Shown: piece by piece, positions 32,319 through 40,717 of the stretch
Position numbering within the stretch: position 1 is the stretch's first letter
How the letters are laid out: each line of letters begins with the position of its first letter
From: Planctomycetota bacterium
Lineage (GTDB): Bacteria; Planctomycetota; Phycisphaerae; Phycisphaerales; SM1A02
Assembly: GCA_022568135.1 (NCBI GenBank)
Contig: JADFFQ010000013.1
Location: forward strand, 1-64,000
Reading direction: 5' to 3'
Length of the DNA stretch: 64,000 bases
Made by a program: the position numbers and the translations under genes
Notes under the pieces: model-generated
Told to the model about the DNA's origin: nothing
The model's input: only the letters and a program-made list of their open reading frames with translations
Database searches by the model: none

Positions 32319-33906
32319 CAAGTTGTGGTTCCTCATCCCGGAGATGTGGCTGTTCGTTGGGGTCGTGGTGATTTCGGTCATGGGTCTGTGCAAGGCCAGA
32401 GGCCTCCGCAATGCGGTCCCGCTGGTGGTGATCGGGTTCCTCGCCGTCGCATTCATCATCACGCCTTTGCTCTACACCGACGACCGGCTTGCGAAGGTTG
32501 CCGACGGTCTGCTCATCCCCATGCTGGGCCGGTACGTGAAGATGGTCGTCTGCGCGATCGGCATTGTGTTGACGATGCTGAGCGTCGGCTTGATCGACCG
32601 GCCCTTGGAGCAGGCGGTGGCGACCGGTCGGGCACGATTTGATCCCATCCGGGTCAGCCGCGGCGAGTACTTCGTGTTCTTCCTGCTCAGCCTGATCGGG
32701 GTGATGTTGGTGTGCAATGCCAACGACCTGATCTGGCTGTTTCTGGCTCTGGAGCTCACGTCGCTGCCCACCTACGTCATGGTCGCCATCAGCCGGCCCT
32801 CGCGCCGAGCCCAGGAAGCGGCGGTGAAGTATTTCTTCCTGGGAGCGATGGCCGCAGCGATATTCCTCTACGGGCTCGCGCTGCTATACGGCTCGACCGG
32901 AACCATCGTGCTGACCGAGATGCGCGACGCGTTTGCTGAGCAGGCGGCGACCGGCGGGCTGAATCGACTCGCCCTGGTGGGCATGGTCCTCGCGCTGCTG
33001 GGGGTGTCCTACAAGATCGTGGCCGTGCCGATGCACTTCTACGCCGCCGATGTCTACGAAGGCGCGGCCTCTGCGGTGACCGCGTTCTTGGCCTTCGTAC
33101 CCAAGACGGCGGGGATGCTCGCGATCATCCTGTTGTTGATGACCGTCGGCTGGAGCGGTCATCTCGGCCCGGGCGTGGAGGGCTTGCCCCAACCGATCCT
33201 CATTACCTTGTGGATGATCTGCGTGCTGACGATGACGCTGGGCAACATCGGGGCGATGCTCCAGCGGTCCGCCAAGCGGTTGCTGGCCTACAGCTCCATT
33301 GCCCACAGCGGCTACATGCTCATCGGCGTGATCGCCGGGCCCGCTCTTGGCATCAACGCCGTGTTGCTCTATCTGCTGGCCTACGGGGTGATGAACACGG
33401 CCGCGTTCGCCGTGCTGGCCGCGCTTGAGCGCAAGGGCGAGGAGATCGAGTCCCTGGACGATCTGGCCGGTCTGCGCCACCGCCACCCGGCGCTTGCGAT
33501 CGTGATGGCGATCACGGCGCTGTCGCTCGTCGGGTTCCCCCCGCTGCTGGGTTTCTTGGGCAAGTTGTATTTGTTCATGGCCGGTGTCGAAGCCGGCCAC
33601 GTCGCCCTGGTGGTGATTGCGCTGATCAACAGTGCGATCAGCGCGTGGTACTACCTGCGGTTGTTGGGCCTGCCGATGCTGGCCATGCCTACGCCGACCA
33701 GCGAAACGATCGTGTCACGACCTGTTGTCTGGCCGCGGGTGGCGGCGCTGGTAACGGCGATCGGCGTGGTGGGTCTGCCGCTGTTCGCGGGCCGTCTGCT
33801 ATCGGCTTCCGAAGCGGTCATCCAGACCGATGAGGTTCCGCCGATGGTCGATCAATTCGATGCACTGATGGTCGATCAGCCGCCGGAGGATCAGTCCGTT
33901 CCCTGA
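32311..33906 (+). CDS. nuoN: NADH-quinone oxidoreductase subunit N
   Basis: Third antiporter-like subunit, 531 residues. NuoN hallmarks: LIWLFLALELTSLPTYVMVA, AAVKYFFLGAMAAAIFLYGLALLYG, YKIVAVPMHFYAADVYEGAASAVTAFL, KRLLAYSSIAHSGYMLIG and ALSLVGFPPLLGFLGKLYLF. The acidic tail (DEVPPMVDQFDALMVDQPPEDQ) is unusual but short. Last gene of the nuo run; nuoA-I are not in the window, so complex I genes are split over at least two loci or lie far upstream. Confidence 0.96.
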   Translation: MVDKLWFLIPEMWLFVGVVVISVMGLCKARGLRNAVPLVVIGFLAVAFIITPLLYTDDRLAKVADGLLIPMLGRYVKMVVCAIGIVLTMLSVGLIDRPLEQAVATGRARFDPIRVSRGEYFVFFLLSLIGVMLVCNANDLIWLFLALELTSLPTYVMVAISRPSRRAQEAAVKYFFLGAMAAAIFLYGLALLYGSTGTIVLTEMRDAFAEQAATGGLNRLALVGMVLALLGVSYKIVAVPMHFYAADVYEGAASAVTAFLAFVPKTAGMLAIILLLMTVGWSGHLGPGVEGLPQPILITLWMICVLTMTLGNIGAMLQRSAKRLLAYSSIAHSGYMLIGVIAGPALGINAVLLYLLAYGVMNTAAFAVLAALERKGEEIESLDDLAGLRHRHPALAIVMAITALSLVGFPPLLGFLGKLYLFMAGVEAGHVALVVIALINSAISAWYYLRLLGLPMLAMPTPTSETIVSRPVVWPRVAALVTAIGVVGLPLFAGRLLSASEAVIQTDEVPPMVDQFDALMVDQPPEDQSVP

Positions 33907-33931
33907 TGATGGCCGGACGCCGTTTGAACGC

Positions 33932-33947
33932 CCCCGGAAGGCCGGGG
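33932..33947 (+). terminator. Short GC hairpin after nuoN
   Basis: ccccgg, aagg, ccgggg, 26 bases past the nuoN stop. There is no T run, so it is a weak candidate for the end of the nuo transcript. It also marks the left border of the accessory island. Confidence 0.3.
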
Positions 33948-34005
33948 ACGTTGTAGGATGAGTACTTGACCCACTCGATGATGGCGCGGGTGCCGGTGAC
34001 CAGCT

Positions 34006-34863
34006 ATGAAGAAGACTCCCGTCCCTCTTTCCGTCCCCATAACGAACCGATCAACTCGCATCATGCCATTGCTGCGTTGGATAGGCGGCAAGCAGCACCT
34101 CGTCCGGAGGTTGTTGCCCTTCGTTCCGGCTGACTACAAGAAGCGCTGCTACCGAGAGCCGTTTCTTGGCGCGGCATCCATGTTCCTTGCTCTGCGGCCA
34201 GAGCGTGCATACCTGGCAGACGCCAATCAACATCTGATCCAATGCTACGAGGCTGTCCGCGACACTCACGACCGTGTTTCTGCGTACCTCCGCGGTCACG
34301 CCGCCAAGGATTGCTCGGACCACTACTATGCGGTGCGCGAGGCCTACAATCGGCGGTCTCCGTCGGCCGCCCAAGCTGCCCGGTTCCTTTACTTGAACAG
34401 GACCTGCTTCAACGGGGTTTTTCGGGTCAACACTCGCGGGCAGTTCAACGTTCCCTACGGCTACAAAGACCATCCGATCTTTCCTGATCGGGATGTCCTT
34501 GCGACGGTAAGCCAAGCTCTCACCAATGCAGAGCTGGCTGCTGTCGATTATCAGGATTCGCTAGCAGCCGGCGAACCGGGAGACTTTTTCTACCTCGATC
34601 CTCCGTACCCCCCGCTGAACGGGACGTCCTATTTCACTCACTATACCAAGGACAGGTTTGATGCTGACGATCAGAGAGCTCTGGCTGAATGGGTGTGGGA
34701 GTTGGACGACCGGGGATGTTTGTTCATGATGTCCAATGCTGACACTCGCATGATTCGGAGGCTATACCGCAACTTTCACGTCACGCGGTTACCAGTGATC
34801 CGCTACGTTACCTGCAAAGCCACTAAGCATCGCGTCGGCGAACTTGTGATCACCAATTACTGA
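34006..34863 (+). CDS. D12-class N6-adenine DNA methyltransferase (Dam-like)
   Basis: 285 residues that would methylate adenine using S-adenosylmethionine. Motif I follows LLRWIGGKQHLVRRLLPFVP and reads EPFLGAASMFLAL; motif IV is YLDPPYPPL (DPPY); LNRTCFNGVFRVNTRGQFNVPYG is the D12-class substrate block. Most family members start near MPLLRWIGGK, so the ATG at 34063 is as likely as the one at 34006. The gene is the first of three with 8- and 5-base gaps. No cognate classical restriction enzyme is adjacent, but a PD-(D/E)XK protein lies at 37915. Confidence 0.9.
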   Translation: MKKTPVPLSVPITNRSTRIMPLLRWIGGKQHLVRRLLPFVPADYKKRCYREPFLGAASMFLALRPERAYLADANQHLIQCYEAVRDTHDRVSAYLRGHAAKDCSDHYYAVREAYNRRSPSAAQAARFLYLNRTCFNGVFRVNTRGQFNVPYGYKDHPIFPDRDVLATVSQALTNAELAAVDYQDSLAAGEPGDFFYLDPPYPPLNGTSYFTHYTKDRFDADDQRALAEWVWELDDRGCLFMMSNADTRMIRRLYRNFHVTRLPVIRYVTCKATKHRVGELVITNY

Positions 34864-34871
34864 GGTAGCTG

Positions 34872-35411
34872 ATGACTGCTCTCGACACCACCGAACCGGC
34901 TCTGCGATGGCGTTACAAACACGAGCTGCACAGAACAGCGGCGTGGCTGTTCACGCATCTCATTTGCGCTCTGATGCCACTCTGGGGAAGCTGGCTACTG
35001 CTCAAGCTTGGCAAGCACAGCACCGGCCTGTCCGACTATGTAAGCCATGGCGAGTTCTGCCTCTATGCGGCGGCGCTGGCGGGGACAACTCTTTTTGTGA
35101 TCCTGCGCGAGGAACGTCACCCACTTCGCGGCCGGTTGTGGACGGGTCTAATAGCTGCGGCTCTGCTTATGTCCTCCGCGCTTGTCTTCGCCGGCGCGTT
35201 TACGCTGAATTACACGAGTGGGGCCAGCATCCCGCTAGAACTGGACATTGCGTTTCTCACGACAATATCGATCGTTCTTTATTTCGCCGCACTCGTGACG
35301 GCTGTGATAACGCTCTTTCTTGAGGGGCTAAGCCAGTCATACGATCCGCGCAAGGCCCAGATGAGGGAGCAGGGAGCTTTGACGCAGGCGTTTCGCTCCA
35401 TTAAAGACTGA
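34872..35411 (+). CDS. Four-helix membrane protein in the methylase/DGQHR cassette
   Basis: 179 residues, not recognised. Helices at about 22-46 (RTAAWLFTHLICALMPLWGSWLLL), 57-77 (GEFCLYAAALAGTTLFVIL), 86-110 (LWTGLIAAALLMSSALVFAGAF) and 122-148 (LDIAFLTTISIVLYFAALVTAVITLFL); both termini are polar and by the positive-inside pattern probably cytoplasmic. GAGGTAGCTG precedes the ATG. Its position, eight bases after the methylase and five before the DGQHR gene, suggests a joint function; a membrane effector or signal partner would be usual in defence cassettes, but this is inference. Confidence 0.75.
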   Translation: MTALDTTEPALRWRYKHELHRTAAWLFTHLICALMPLWGSWLLLKLGKHSTGLSDYVSHGEFCLYAAALAGTTLFVILREERHPLRGRLWTGLIAAALLMSSALVFAGAFTLNYTSGASIPLELDIAFLTTISIVLYFAALVTAVITLFLEGLSQSYDPRKAQMREQGALTQAFRSIKD

Positions 35412-35416
35412 GTCAC

Positions 35417-36508
35417 ATGGCACAAGACTTGATCAGATTCCGGTGCATTCCGGTCCAGCAACCGCTCGGGACGTTCTATATTGGGGCAATCGCGGCGCGC
35501 GACGTACTCGCCATCGCATACGCCGATATTCGGCGCATAAAGGAACGCGATATCGAGAAGATTGTCGGGATCCAGCGCGAATTGGTGCTCCGACGCGTGC
35601 GCGAACTCAAGCAGTACGTCCAGAACATAGACGCGACGTTCCCGACAAGTGTAATCCTTGCAGTATCGGGCGAACATGCCGAGTACGTGGAAGAGCGTAA
35701 GGAGATGAGAATAACACGACAAGAGGATATCGCCAAGATCATCGACGGTCAACACCGTATCGCTGGCCTGGAGGACTTCGATGAAACATTCGAGCTCAAC
35801 GTAACGATCTTCATAGACATGGACATTCAAGACCAGGCTATGACCTTCGCGACGATCAACCTAGCGCAGACAAAAGTCAGCAAGTCCCTGGTTTATGACC
35901 TCTACGCGTTTCAGAAGGCACGCAGCCCGCAGAAGACGTGCCACAACATCGCACGTCTCCTCAATAGTGAATCAGCTAGCCCACTCAAATCGAGAATCAA
36001 GATCCTCGGAAAGGCAACGGGAGAACCCTTCGAGTTCATCACGCAGGCGACCTTCGTGACGGCGCTCCTGAAGTACATCTCCAGCGACGCAATGAGGGAC
36101 CGCGACCTGTTGAAGCGCGGGAAGCGGGTGCCTCCGGCGTTGGGTGCTGATGCCACCAAATTTGTATTCCGGGACCTCTTCATAGACAAGAGGGATGCCG
36201 AGATCGCCAAAATCATCTGGAATTACTTCGACGCGGTGGCACAACGCTGGCCGACGGCATGGAACTCGCGAGAGCAGGGCGACATGCTGAATCGAACACA
36301 GGGTTTCTCAGCACTCATGAGATTCTTGGGTCCGGTGTATCGCGGCAGCGCGGACTCGCGAGGGCGGCTTTCGAGTAAGAGCGTCCTTGGCGTGCTGAAG
36401 AAGGTCAAGCTTCGCGATTCAGACTTCACGAAGGAGAACTACCTGCCGGGCACAACTGGTGAGACTAAGTTGTTTCGCCACTTGCGCGAGCAATCGGGCC
36501 TGGAATGA
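35417..36508 (+). CDS. DGQHR-domain protein (DndB/DpdB-related)
   Basis: 363 residues. The defining motif is KIIDGQHRIAGLEDF near residue 113, preceded by TSVILAVSGEH and followed by LNVTIFIDMDIQDQAMTFATINLAQTKVSKSLVYDLY, the pattern of DGQHR proteins such as DndB (regulator of DNA phosphorothioation) and DpdB (7-deazaguanine DNA modification), whose fold relates to the ParB/Srx superfamily. The C-terminal half is alpha-helical and unassigned. No dndCDE or dpd genes are visible, so the partner here seems to be the methylase and membrane protein. Base use is visibly AT-richer than in nuo. Confidence 0.85.
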   Translation: MAQDLIRFRCIPVQQPLGTFYIGAIAARDVLAIAYADIRRIKERDIEKIVGIQRELVLRRVRELKQYVQNIDATFPTSVILAVSGEHAEYVEERKEMRITRQEDIAKIIDGQHRIAGLEDFDETFELNVTIFIDMDIQDQAMTFATINLAQTKVSKSLVYDLYAFQKARSPQKTCHNIARLLNSESASPLKSRIKILGKATGEPFEFITQATFVTALLKYISSDAMRDRDLLKRGKRVPPALGADATKFVFRDLFIDKRDAEIAKIIWNYFDAVAQRWPTAWNSREQGDMLNRTQGFSALMRFLGPVYRGSADSRGRLSSKSVLGVLKKVKLRDSDFTKENYLPGTTGETKLFRHLREQSGLE

Positions 36509-36794
36509 TGCTACAAACCGGCGGTCAGAGTGCACACGTCACAATTCTCGAGGGCGGGCAGTGCCCACCAATCGATTCAGGCGCCCCCGCAACCTATGCC
36601 CCAATGGTCGGGCTGCCGACGGCGCCGTGGCACTCATCTCGCAAGGGTCGTGACCTCAAGATTGGCCACGAAAGACCCGACATCCGAAGAGGGGTCGTCT
36701 GTGGTGGCCGGGCCCGGCTTTCTCTCGAATTGGGCGGGCGGGCGAGTTGCACCAGCCACGGTTGGAGCGAGGGCTCCGCGTCGTAGGAGTGACC
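36509..36794. other. Gene-free gap between cassette and PilZ gene
   Basis: 286 bases. Open frames here have no protein-like composition. gggcgggcagtgcccacc (about 36553-36570) is a palindrome-like word of the dispersed intergenic type. The PilZ ribosome site (AGGAG at 36785) ends the gap. No tRNA or attachment site is seen. Confidence 0.4.
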
Positions 36795-37508
36795 ATGCAA
36801 GGGCGAGCCTGGACCAGTATCGGACTCGAAAAGAGCAACGCTCTACTCGTGAGCCTGCTGTTGGCCGACGAACCGGACGTGTCGGGATTGCTCCTGGATC
36901 TCAGCGCCGACGAAGCGAGCGTGCGCTTCTCTTTGACTCGCTGCCCGGATCTCGCGATCCGTCAAGAGGTGGAGCTTCGGCTTACCTCCGACCGGCTTGA
37001 CAGGCCGCTTCTGGCGCGCGCCAGGGTGACGCGCCGGACCGAGGAGCCCGACTCCCGCAGCTATGGATTTCGGTTCACGGATTACAGCGACTTCCAGCAT
37101 CTTTCTCCGGATATCCGCCGGCTCTTGAACCGGCGCGGGTCGAATCGGGTCCAGCCGAATCCTGAAATGCCCGTCGAGGTCACCCTGGGCGCGGGTCGGG
37201 ACGGCCAGCGATATCCAGTTCGGCTGGTTGACATCTCGGCGACCGGGGCAAAGTTCCGTGTCTCGGGGGAGGTGGAGTCAGCGCTCCTCAAGACCAGGCG
37301 CATCGCCATCTCGATGTCGTTTCCAGATTGCGGGCATCCCGTAGATTTGTACGGGATCATCTGCCACCGCGGCATCGCCGGCACGGAGATAGATTACGGC
37401 ATCGCCTTCGAGTCGGAATCTGAGTCCGGGCCTCGCCACCAGGACGCCATCACTGCCTACGTGACAAAGCGCCGCGGGGAGATCATGCAGCGATCAACGG
37501 CCGCGTAG
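36795..37508 (+). CDS. PilZ-domain protein
   Basis: 237 residues. The second half carries the c-di-GMP-binding PilZ pattern: NRRGSNRVQPN (an RxxxR-like element, here divergent) and then VRLVDISATGAKFRVSG (the D/NxSxxG box reads DISATG). The N-terminal half has a similar layout (LLLDLSADEASVRFSL), perhaps a second, degenerate PilZ or YcgR-N-like domain. If it binds c-di-GMP it could steer surface or secretion behaviour. ATG at 36795 is six bases after AGGAG. It lies between the two accessory modules and may be a resident gene that they bracket. Confidence 0.7.
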   Translation: MQGRAWTSIGLEKSNALLVSLLLADEPDVSGLLLDLSADEASVRFSLTRCPDLAIRQEVELRLTSDRLDRPLLARARVTRRTEEPDSRSYGFRFTDYSDFQHLSPDIRRLLNRRGSNRVQPNPEMPVEVTLGAGRDGQRYPVRLVDISATGAKFRVSGEVESALLKTRRIAISMSFPDCGHPVDLYGIICHRGIAGTEIDYGIAFESESESGPRHQDAITAYVTKRRGEIMQRSTAA

Positions 37509-37550
37509 GAGCCGGGCCCGTTCTACACGTGACCTCGATGAGGCGGCGCA

Positions 37551-37642
37551 GCTGACCAAGCGGCCCGACTGGGCCTCCAGGCCGCCGTCTTGGGGCAGGA
37601 CTCGGCCTGTCACCCCCGGACCTCCGGCACCGTTGATTCCGG
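37551..37642. repeat. Direct repeat DR1 flanking the nuclease-like gene
   Basis: About 92 bases, repeated at 39541-39632 in the same orientation, with only about ten differences; the core ttggggcaggactcggcctg is identical. The copies are 1990 bases apart and enclose 37915-39351. See the second copy. Confidence 0.75.
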
Positions 37643-37914
37643 TCGCGATCTGGCCACGACGAGGCGGAATCCGCTTGATCCGCTTGATTTTCAGCCAGCC
37701 CCGAGGGATGATCGCTATCCGGTGGGGGGCCGTCCTCGGCCCGCCGGAATGCCGAGCGCGTCGTTAGCTCTTTCGATTGAGCGTGGCGATATCCCCGCTA
37801 TGTAGTATTCCGCAGAGCATGGCCGACGACCCATAGTCAACGGAAACCTGTTCGATCAACTGTTGGGCGAGAGAAGAGAAACCGCTTTCATCTTCGACGA
37901 CGAAGGGCGCACAC
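37643..37914. other. Gene-free leader of the nuclease-like gene
   Basis: Together with DR1 this forms a gap of 406 bases after the PilZ gene. Just before the start the DNA becomes AT-richer (gagaagagaaaccgctttca). No clear promoter pair, but GAAGGGCGC sits close to the ATG. Nothing else is supported. Confidence 0.35.
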
Positions 37915-39351
37915 ATGACGAATGAACTCGACACCTCTTCATGGGAATCAGCACGGTTGATTCCTGTTTCTGGCATTCGTGACGCCAAGGAACAAGAACG
38001 CCGAGCCACCTCTGCCCTTCTCGCGGTATTGTCATCTGTTGATGAGTTTGGTTTAGCGTTCGCAAAACCATTTGGCGCCATGAAGGGCCAATTTGAAACG
38101 TATATTGAGATCCCGTTTGAACTGGGCGATGGACGCAGTGTTCGGCCAGATGGACTCATCCATACCATCCGCGGCAAACGCACATGGACCGCTCTAGTTG
38201 AAGTAAAGACGGGAAGCAATGAACTCAATCGCGAGCAGATCGAGGTGTACTTGGACCTGGCGAAAGAGCAAGGTTTCGATTGTGTCATCACGGTCTCAAA
38301 TCAGATCGCCAGAATACCCGGTGAACATCCGGTTGACGTAGACAAGCGTAAACTGAGAAAAGTAGCCCTCCACCATTTGTCATGGTCACGAGTCTTGACA
38401 GAAGCCGTTCTACAGAAGACCCACCGCGGGGTAGCAGATCCAGATCAAGCGTGGATTCTCGGCGAGTTGATTCGGTACTTGGAGCACCCCAATGCCGGTG
38501 CCGTGGATTTCGGCGACATGGGCGAGCATTGGGTTGGAGTACGCGATGCAGTGAAGCACGGCACTCTTCGTCATTCAGACAAAAAGGCCGTCGAAATAGC
38601 GGGAAAATGGGAGGAACTCGTGTCGTTTGTGGCTTTGCGCATGGGGCGGCAATTGGGCACGGATGTTCAAGAAGTGCTCTCCGCAAAGGAAAGAAAAGAC
38701 ATTTCCGTTCGCATAGCGAACATCGTTGATGCGATGGCGACGCGAGGCCTGATGCTTGGAGCAATCCGCATACCCAACACCGTGGGTGACATCGCTCTCA
38801 CGGCAGATCTGCGTGCCCAACAGATTGTCGTGTCGCTCTCATTAGATGCACCCAAAGCAGGAAGAACCACGACGAGAATCAACTGGCTCTTGCGACAGTT
38901 GAAGCCAAGTGCACCCGACGTCCGACTTGACAGCTGGGGAATGCGATCCAGGTCATCTATGTCCGACCTGCTTGCTAATGTCCGGAACAAGCCATCACTT
39001 CTGGTTCCGCTCGACAATCGCGAACTCGTCTCATTTACAGTGTCGCTCACACGGCCAATGGGCCTGAAACGTTCTGTCGGCAAACGTTCGTTCATTGATT
39101 CAATTCTTGATACGTTGGATGAATTCTACGGGGACGTTGTTCAGCATTTGCAAGAGTGGCAACCCGATGCACCGAAGCTACAAAAGAGCGCAGTAGAGGA
39201 GACAGATCCTCCAGCAGGAAAGCAGGCAGAACCCACCGTCTTTCCAGACGCGCAATCAAAGCCGAACCAGACGAACGAGGAAGATCGAGGAGGAACGAGG
39301 GTCAGTAACGATGATCAGCCGGCTATTGCGAGTGCCACGCGCACTGCTTGA
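37915..39351 (+). CDS. PD-(D/E)XK nuclease-like protein
   Basis: 478 residues. The region 75-130 has the restriction-endonuclease-like pattern: RPDGLIHTIRGKRTWTALVEVK, that is an Asp after a Pro-less RPD turn and E-V-K (the E/DxK half), then an acidic helix (NREQIEVYLDLAKEQGFDCVITVSNQ). The large C-terminal part is unassigned and the last 60 residues are disordered (PPAGKQAEPTVFPDAQSKP). Known relatives are uncharacterised. Base use is AT-richer than neighbours, and the gene is bracketed by a 92-base direct repeat, so acquisition by transfer is likely. A role as a solitary nuclease, with or without the methylase cassette, is inference. ATG at 37915. Confidence 0.72.
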   Translation: MTNELDTSSWESARLIPVSGIRDAKEQERRATSALLAVLSSVDEFGLAFAKPFGAMKGQFETYIEIPFELGDGRSVRPDGLIHTIRGKRTWTALVEVKTGSNELNREQIEVYLDLAKEQGFDCVITVSNQIARIPGEHPVDVDKRKLRKVALHHLSWSRVLTEAVLQKTHRGVADPDQAWILGELIRYLEHPNAGAVDFGDMGEHWVGVRDAVKHGTLRHSDKKAVEIAGKWEELVSFVALRMGRQLGTDVQEVLSAKERKDISVRIANIVDAMATRGLMLGAIRIPNTVGDIALTADLRAQQIVVSLSLDAPKAGRTTTRINWLLRQLKPSAPDVRLDSWGMRSRSSMSDLLANVRNKPSLLVPLDNRELVSFTVSLTRPMGLKRSVGKRSFIDSILDTLDEFYGDVVQHLQEWQPDAPKLQKSAVEETDPPAGKQAEPTVFPDAQSKPNQTNEEDRGGTRVSNDDQPAIASATRTA

Positions 39352-39865
39352 AGCAAGTAATCAGCGATGCGCCATTGGCGCGACAGCAACCGGTAGCTGT
39401 GGCCCCGTTGAAAAAGCGGCCACCTCGCCGGGATTGTGATCGTGCGATGTCGAATGCGGCTCTCCAGGCTGGTTGGCTGGCAGTGTTCGGCGGCGTCGCA
39501 GTAGTCTTTCAACAGCCCCGCTGTCCCTAGATTTCCCACCCTTACCCAAGCGGTCCGACAGGGTCTCCAGGCCGCCATCTTGGGGCAGGACTCGGCCTGT
39601 CACCCCCGGACCGCCGGCGCCGTCGATTCCGGCCAGAAGCAAGCGATTGGAACTTCGGTTTCCGGGGGGGTGTTACACTCGTGCTCGGAACGCTCGGCGG
39701 TGGAGCCGGGCCAAGGTCAAATGGGAAATGTGGGATAAGAATGATTCGCGCGCGTTGTTGGATTCACCCCCCGCGAGTGCATCCGTGTGGGAACCGCGCA
39801 CTGCCTTGCGAGGTTGTTTGAAGCGATGCGCTTAGAGCGATGCCCCAGGATTCTCTTGGGCGATA
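39352..39865. other. Gene-free region right of the nuclease-like gene
   Basis: 514 bases including DR2 (39541-39632). No frame has credible protein character. A homopolymer gggggggtg lies at about 39664. The stretch after 39700 (gatgcccc aggattctcttggg) has a small inverted repeat near 39841-39860 next to the convergent end of the following gene, a possible transcript end. Confidence 0.4.
39541..39632. repeat. Direct repeat DR2 flanking the nuclease-like gene
   Basis: Second copy of the repeat at 37551-37642: the words ctccaggccgcc, ttggggcaggactcggcctg, tcacccccggacc and gattccgg occur in the same order and spacing in both. Either a duplication made on insertion of the intervening 1.9 kb, or two members of a dispersed family that framed its entry by recombination. 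Confidence 0.75.
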
Positions 39866-40603
39866 CTACCCAGAGCCGGCCGCTTCGCCGTCACCATCGG
39901 CGGCGGTCCTGCGTATGGCGCTGTGCTGAAGGACGAAGCCGGTCACCGCGGCCACGCCCACCAACAGCGGCAGAAGCAGTTGGTTTGTCGAGAGGCTGGT
40001 CCGCACGGTGCCCTCCCATGCCGGCACGTGCAGCAGCAGGGTGATCGCGCCCAGGACCGCCATCGCCGCTCCGCCGATCGAGGTGAACAGGACGATGACC
40101 GCCCGGAACATGATGAAGGCGGCGAGCCCCACAGTAATGAAGCCCATGATCGCGCCCACCATGTGGGAATCGGGCGTGCTGCTGAAGGCGGACCAGGCGT
40201 TGGCCCCGATGAACGCGCCGGTCAGGCCGCCGAAGACGGCCACCGCCAGTCGCAGTAGGGGGGTGGCGATGACTGCGCACAGCAGGCCAAGCGCAGCCAT
40301 GACGATGCGGGATTCGCCCATCTGGCTGCTCAACAGTTGCCCAAGCCCCAGCCCACCCAAGAATGCGCAGATGACGATCACCCATTTGTGCCAGCGATAG
40401 CCGTTGAGCACACACAATGCTCCGACGATGACCAGGGCCGACGCCCATACGATGTGCATATTTGCCAGTGCTGCCAGCAACTCGTCGGGGCGGTTGAGGA
40501 TGTCCATCCGCGGTATAAGGGAGGTGATCACCTCATAGGGGCTGGCATCGGTTGGAGTGACGGCGGATGTTTCTTGGGCAAGAAGCAGAGCGTGGCTGGT
40601 CAT
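39866..40603 (-). CDS. Gly/Ala-rich polytopic membrane protein
   Basis: 245 residues. After a polar N-terminus (about 60 residues, possibly outside) come seven hydrophobic segments: VWASALVIVGALCVLNGY, WVIVICAFLGGLGLGQLL, IVMAALGLLCAVIATPLLRLAVAVFGGLTGAFIGANAW (two), MVGAIMGFITVGLAAFIMF, VIVLFTSIGGAAMAVLGAITLLL and LLPLLVGVAAVTGFVL. This resembles the TMEM198/DUF4203-like fold. ATG at 40603. It forms a likely pair with the similar gene upstream at 41626. Confidence 0.68.
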   Translation of the reverse strand: MTSHALLLAQETSAVTPTDASPYEVITSLIPRMDILNRPDELLAALANMHIVWASALVIVGALCVLNGYRWHKWVIVICAFLGGLGLGQLLSSQMGESRIVMAALGLLCAVIATPLLRLAVAVFGGLTGAFIGANAWSAFSSTPDSHMVGAIMGFITVGLAAFIMFRAVIVLFTSIGGAAMAVLGAITLLLHVPAWEGTVRTSLSTNQLLLPLLVGVAAVTGFVLQHSAIRRTAADGDGEAAGSG

Positions 40604-40717
40604 TGGAAGCCCTCGATATGCTGGGGGTCGAGAAATAGACGAAGTTGCCTTGCCGGCCGGCGGCCGGGGCGGCGACAACCATGGCGGACGATGGTGGCTG
40701 GGCCGGCCGCAGGTTGT

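Noticed and set aside
33907-34005. tRNA or integrase attachment site at the island border
   Set aside because: No cloverleaf-like sequence or tRNA 3' end could be found on either strand, and no integrase gene is in the window.
36505-36786. 93-codon frame between the DGQHR and PilZ genes
   Set aside because: It starts inside the DGQHR stop region, shows no protein-like pattern and overlaps palindromic repeat words.
39473-39835. 120-codon frame covering direct repeat DR2
   Set aside because: Arg/Ser/Pro-rich composition, spans the repeat, no ribosome site; treated as noncoding.
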